Source of the DNA: UA16 sp042095135
GTDB lineage: Bacteria; Bacteroidota; Bacteroidia; Flavobacteriales_D; Sanyastnellaceae
Assembly (NCBI GenBank): GCA_042095135.1
Contig: JBELBV010000055.1
Coordinates: 1 to 10,870 of the forward strand
Direction: 5' to 3'
DNA length: 10,870 nt
Shown: piece by piece, positions 7,587 to 10,870 of the stretch
Layout of the letters: each line of letters opens with the position of its first letter
Numbering within the stretch: the first letter of the stretch is position 1
Program-made: the position numbers and the translations under genes
Notes under the pieces: generated by a model
Seen by the model: the letters and a program-made list of their open reading frames with translations, nothing else
Told to the model about the DNA's origin: nothing
Database searches by the model: none

Positions 7587-9913
7587 TCAGGCTTGAGTTT
7601 CCGGCTCATCGCCATACTTGGCCCCGCCATATCCTCCATAGCCATAGCCATAGCCATAGCCATAGCCGTAGCCATAGCCATATTTGTAGGCGTATTTCGC
7701 ATAGTACATGCCGACTCGGGACGTTTTGATGTTGTTCATCACGAGCGAAGCGTGGCTCAGGCTGTTTTGGTTGAGCAGGTCCTCCAGGTGACCGATGCCG
7801 CGCTTTGTGGCCTTTTGGGTATTGGTGACCAACAGGCCGGTGTCCACTTTGCTCATGAGCAACAAGGCATCGGTGATGAGGAGCATGGGAGGGGTGTCGA
7901 GAATGACAAAATCATAGTCGGCACGCAGCGTCTGTAAGAACGGATCAAGGCGGTCGTTCATCACCAACTCGGAAGCGTTGGGCGGAACCGGTCCGGCGGT
8001 CACGACCGTCAGCGTATCCACAGGCCCCGTTTGCTTCATTTCCTCAATTTCGCAACGACCGATGAGGTAGGTGCTTAAGCCGATTTGATTCGAAAGCTTG
8101 AAGTTCTTATGCACCTTGGGTTTGTGCATGTCAAAATCCACGAGCACCACCTTTTTCCCGGTTTTCGCCAAAACGGTCGCAAGGTTGGACGAGACGAATG
8201 ACTTTCCTTCCCCTGGGTGAAGGGAACTCACCAAGATGGTGTTGGCCCCTTCCTGCGCGAGCAGATACTGAAGGTTAGTCCGGAGACTCCTGAATGCTTC
8301 CGTAATCTGAGCCCTTGAATCCGCGAGGATGGCCAGTGGGTGCTCGTCAATCTCAGCATAATGCGGCAGACCGGCTACCACCGGAAGTTGCGTTACCTCG
8401 CGCACCTCTTGCGTGGACTCGAGGCGGTCAAACAACAGCATCCGCAGGAAGGCAATGGCCAACGCGATGATCGCCCCGTAAAGGGTGTAGTTGCGGATGG
8501 TCTGGCGTTTGTTCGGGCCAACGATGCCGCTGTTCCGCGCGACTTCGATGATGGAGGCCTGCGGCGCAATGCCGGCACGCGAGATGACATTTTGCGCACG
8601 TGCCTCCAACAGGAAAACGTACAGCTTCTCGTTGACCTGCAATTTCCGCTCCATGACGACGATGTCCCGTTGGGTGGCGGGGATGCCGCTCAGTCGATCT
8701 TCGAGGCTGTTGATTTGCCCGCGCACGTTGGAGCGCTGGTCCACGATTGCCACACGTGTGTCTTCAATGTACTTGGTGATGGTGAAGCGCGCGTTGCTGA
8801 TGGCACTATCCAGTCGGCGGATTTGGTAACTGTCTTCCGTGACGTCCAGCAGGGCGTTCGTGCGCTCGCTGCGCATGGCGAAAAGTTGGCTCACCTGCTC
8901 AATCAATAAGGGATCCTCTTCAATGAGGTAGGAGGTGGGCGGGAGGCTGTTGTCCTCCAGTCCGGCACTCAGGTACTTTCGCAGCGAACTCAGCGCCTCC
9001 ATGCGAAACTCCAATTCCCGCTCCTGCGTCTCCAGCTGCACCAAGGCATTGAAGAATTCAGTCTGCTCTCGGCTGAGGTCGAGGATTTCGTTTTGCTCTT
9101 TGAAGCCGTCCACCTGCATCTCCAAGCTGTCCATGATGGTCACCAACTCTTCCAATTGAATGTTGATGAACTTTTCGGTTTTNNNNNNNNNNNNNNNNNN
9201 NNNNNNNNNNNNNNNNNNNNNNNNNNNNNNNNNNNNNNNNNNNNNNNNNNNNNNNNNNNNNNNNNNNNNNNNNNNNNNNNNNCGGTATTGACCTTGGGGC
9301 CAGATGGGTTGGTGATGTCCACCAGCCGTGAATCCGAATAGGAGATGGTCAATGCCAATTCGGGTCCTTCGATGGGCGACCCGAACGGGTGCACGATCTC
9401 TTTGACCTCGCCATTGTTCAACGTATAGCGCAGGCGAAAGTGCGACGCGTCCTCGATAAACAAGTCGATGTTGCGCCCGAGGTAGGAGGGATTGAAGAGC
9501 TGAGGCGCCGCTTCGATAGCGATGTTGCTGAATCCCCCAACTTGGCTGGTTTTCAATCTGCCTACCAAATAATAGTCAATGTCCAGTGCCATCCGATCCA
9601 CCGCTCGACCGACCAAATCAAACGATCGTAGGATGCGCTGCTGGTCCTTCGCATCGGAGTTCCCATAGTTGAACAGGTTGGTCTGTCCGGTCAGGCGCTT
9701 TTGGTAATCCAATTCCTTGCCTCCCTGGTCCAACAAAACCTCCGCCGTTGCGGCGTAAATATCCAGCTGGCGGTGGGTGATGAGGCGGGCGGTGGCATAG
9801 CCTGTCCCGGACAACACCGCAATCAGCCACCAGTTTTTCAGGAGGAGTTTGAGGTAGGGCCGGATTTGGCTCATGGAGATGAGCTCGTTGGAACGCTTTT
9901 GTGAATCAGCCAT
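7587..9913 (-). CDS. wzc: Wzc-family polysaccharide co-polymerase with fused tyrosine autokinase (BY-kinase), interrupted by a gap
   Basis: This inner-membrane protein controls polymerisation and export of exopolysaccharide or capsule by cycles of tyrosine autophosphorylation. I start it at ATG 9913 (MADSQKRSNE); a GTG at 9931 and an ATG at 9874 are alternatives. The N-terminal piece (210 residues, 9913-9284) has TM1 at about 27-46 (KNWWLIAVLSGTGYATARLI) and a periplasmic beta domain. The C-terminal piece (531 residues from 9182) has periplasmic helices, an LYVFLLEARAQ segment, TM2 (TLYGAIIALAIAFLRMLLF) and the kinase: Walker A HPGEGKS (8199-8219), Walker A' VVLVDFDMHKP, Walker B FVILDTPP (7887-7910), and a tail with 14 tyrosines. 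The A' motif has His where the consensus has Arg. About 60-80 residues between the pieces appear lost in the gap, judged from family length (inference). No outer-membrane exporter (Wza type) or glycosyltransferase gene is visible nearby. Confidence 0.93.
7636..7683 (-). repeat. Tandem 6-bp repeat encoding the Tyr-Gly tail of Wzc
   Basis: Eight consecutive hexamers lie here. On the plus strand they are five ccatag, one ccgtag, one ccatag and a last ccatat. On the coding strand they read TAT GGC (once TAC GGC) and give eight Tyr-Gly units in a row. The unit length is a multiple of three, so gain or loss of units keeps the frame. The cluster is the expected phosphorylation tail of a BY-kinase. 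Confidence 0.95.
9183..9282. other. Assembly gap of 100 N inside wzc (real missing sequence)
   Basis: The run is exactly 100 N, a placeholder size. The left flank ends gaacttttcggtttt and the right flank begins cggtattgaccttgg; there is no shared overlap. The protein pieces on the two sides do not join into a complete Wzc periplasmic domain, so sequence is missing and the true gap length is unknown. Confidence 0.95.
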
Positions 9914-9979
9914 GCGGCGGCAATTTCGCACTTTTCGATCGAGAAATTCAAATAAAGACGTGAAACGTAATTTTGATGC
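9914..9979. promoter_or_regulatory. Divergent intergenic region between wzc and the conserved Bacteroidota gene
   Basis: These 66 AT-rich bases must carry the start signals for both genes unless promoters lie inside the genes. The plus strand has TAATTTTG near its right end. On the minus strand the best candidate for wzc is TTTATTTG (9948-9955), one mismatch from TAnnTTTG, about 34 bases before the ATG. I see no Shine-Dalgarno sequence before either start. Confidence 0.4.
9968..9975 (+). promoter_or_regulatory. Candidate -7 promoter box (TAATTTTG) before the conserved Bacteroidota gene
   Basis: This is the third copy of TAATTTTG in the window. It ends 4 bases before the ATG at 9980. If used, the mRNA would begin at about the start codon. 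With the alternative ATG at 10019 the leader would instead be about 38 bases. No TTTG -33 element is seen. Confidence 0.45.
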
Positions 9980-10528
9980 ATGGAAGCATCACAACCGAAG
10001 AGCGACGTGGCCGTATGGATGGAGGGGGAGCACATCGAAGGAGAAGCTTGGTCATCACTCCCTGGAGATTCACGGGCTTGGTTGTACACGGCGGATCGAA
10101 CCTTGACAGCTGAGGAGCAAGCCGCGTTGCATGATGCCATTGAATCGTTTTTGTCGGAGTGGCTTGCCCACGGCAAGTCGCTTCAAGCGAGCTGGCGCTT
10201 GGAAGGGGGGCGTTGCTTGGTCATCGCGCTTGACGAGCGCAGTCCGCATGCCACTGGGTGCTCTATCGATGCCAAGGTGCATTGGTTGCGTGGGTTCGGG
10301 CGGCAATTGGGGGTGGATTGGATGGTCCGAAGCACGGTTACCTATTACAGTGCCGATGCGTCAAGATGGACCGATACGCCACTGGCGTCCTTTTGGGCTG
10401 CTCGAAAGGCGGGAGTAGTCGACGACGAGACGCTCGTGGTGAATGCAGTGATTTCCAAGAAGTTGGAGTGTGAACCCTCGCTGGTGTGCACATTCAAGAC
10501 GAGTTGGCACGAAGCGATGTGGCGCTAA
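9980..10528 (+). CDS. Conserved Bacteroidota protein of unknown function (family often mislabelled 'ABC transporter ATPase')
   Basis: This is a 182-residue soluble protein with no signal peptide or membrane segment. I recognise the family from its layout: SRAWLYTADRTLTAEEQ near residues 31-47, an Ala/Glu-rich helix ending in SEWLAHGKSLQASW, then CLVIALDE, the hallmark ATGCSIDAKVHWLR (about 91-104), and a C-terminal SWHEAMWR. Close relatives are widespread in Flavobacteriia and, from memory, often carry the name 'ABC transporter ATPase', but there is no Walker A, Walker B or ABC signature here, so that name should not be used. Function is unknown; the invariant Cys-Ser-Ile-Asp might be a binding or active site, which is inference. 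The family's shared part begins near residue 28, so the first residues are less certain, and an ATG at 10019 is an alternative start. It is transcribed away from wzc. Confidence 0.85.
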   Translation: MEASQPKSDVAVWMEGEHIEGEAWSSLPGDSRAWLYTADRTLTAEEQAALHDAIESFLSEWLAHGKSLQASWRLEGGRCLVIALDERSPHATGCSIDAKVHWLRGFGRQLGVDWMVRSTVTYYSADASRWTDTPLASFWAARKAGVVDDETLVVNAVISKKLECEPSLVCTFKTSWHEAMWR

Positions 10529-10870
10529 ACCCGTGTTTACTTAATTTGTTCATTCTCATAGAGTTTAGTTTTAGCTCCGATTTACATTTTTCGGTCAATG
10601 AGGTCTAAAATCAGGTAAGGACAAGGAAATCGCCGACCAATTCAGGTTTGTTCGCCGAAAATTCTTTTGTGAAATATTGGAATTCAGGAAAGACTCGACT
10701 ACATTTATCGCGATATTCCTTCCTCTCCAAAGTGAGAAGGCAGGTTTTAACACGGAAAGAAGTGCGTATTTGAATGCCGCTTCAACCGCTTGTCCAAGCC
10801 CTCGAAACGTCGGGGCATCCAAATTGTCTGAGAATTCTAACCAAAACCAAATCAAATGTTTAACACGTTT
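10529..10870. other. AT-richer 342-base tail without an identifiable gene; possible partial coding region
   Basis: This stretch is clearly AT-richer than the rest of the window. A minus-strand frame is open from the right window edge to a stop at 10595-10597; from its first ATG at 10855 it would give 86 residues, with a hydrophobic segment FKYALLSVLKPAFSLW. A plus-strand frame without an ATG is also open from about 10600 to the edge. Neither matches a family I know. The minus-strand frame has no stop at the edge, so it could be the C-terminus of a protein that starts outside. A small inverted repeat, TAAAC-CCGT-GTTTA (10526-10539), overlaps the stop of the preceding gene and could help end its transcript, but no T run follows. 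Confidence 0.3.

Noticed and set aside
7636..7683. Tandem repeat as a CRISPR array
   Set aside because: The units are 6 bases with no spacers and encode a known kinase tail.
7470..7937. Plus-strand frames with His-Ser or Ile-Ala repeats
   Set aside because: These are antisense readings of the Tyr-Gly hexamer repeat in wzc and have no independent support.
10526..10539. TAAACCCGTGTTTA as a terminator of the conserved gene
   Set aside because: The stem is only 5 AT-rich pairs and no T run follows, so it is too weak to list as a terminator.

Overview
This window most likely comes from a Bacteroidota genome, probably Flavobacteriales, with a moderately high GC content of a little over 50% by eye. 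The evidence is a gliding-motility-type C-terminal sorting domain (type IX secretion, type B), a conserved Bacteroidota/Flavobacteriales protein family with an ATGCSIDA motif, the lack of Shine-Dalgarno sequences before most starts, and three copies of TAATTTTG, which fits the Bacteroidota -7 promoter consensus TAnnTTTG. Two runs of exactly 100 N show that this is a scaffolded draft, probably a metagenome or single-cell assembly.

Layout from left to right. Positions 1-711 (+) hold the 3' end of a large secreted protein that closes with two dockerin/EF-hand-like calcium loops. It converges, with only 8 bases between stop codons, on a long minus-strand block. Read in the direction of transcription, the block holds: a polysaccharide co-polymerase/tyrosine autokinase of the Wzc family (9913 to 7587, broken by an unresolved gap); a type IX secreted multi-domain FN3-like protein (7491 to 5362); guaB, IMP dehydrogenase (5250 to 3617); a SurA/PpiC-type peptidylprolyl isomerase with two parvulin domains (3603 to 1597); and a smaller SurA-like probable lipoprotein (1592 to 720). 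guaB and the two foldase genes are tightly spaced and look like one operon, linking GMP synthesis to periplasmic folding of outer-membrane and secreted proteins. Divergent from wzc is a 182-residue conserved Bacteroidota protein (9980-10528). The last 342 bases are AT-richer and hold no gene I can identify.

Main results. (1) The gap inside guaB is an assembly artefact: 55 bases are repeated exactly on its two sides. Collapsing them gives an intact 492-residue enzyme in frame. (2) The gap inside wzc has no such overlap and hides real sequence. (3) The wzc tail is written by a 6-bp tandem repeat that encodes eight Tyr-Gly units, so repeat number could tune the count of phosphorylatable tyrosines without changing frame. 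(4) TAATTTTG occurs three times, each upstream of a gene start on the matching strand; in two cases it ends only 4-5 bases before the ATG, which would give leaderless or nearly leaderless mRNAs. I see no CRISPR array, tRNA, rRNA or clear insertion sequence, and no convincing evidence for a wholly new multi-gene system.
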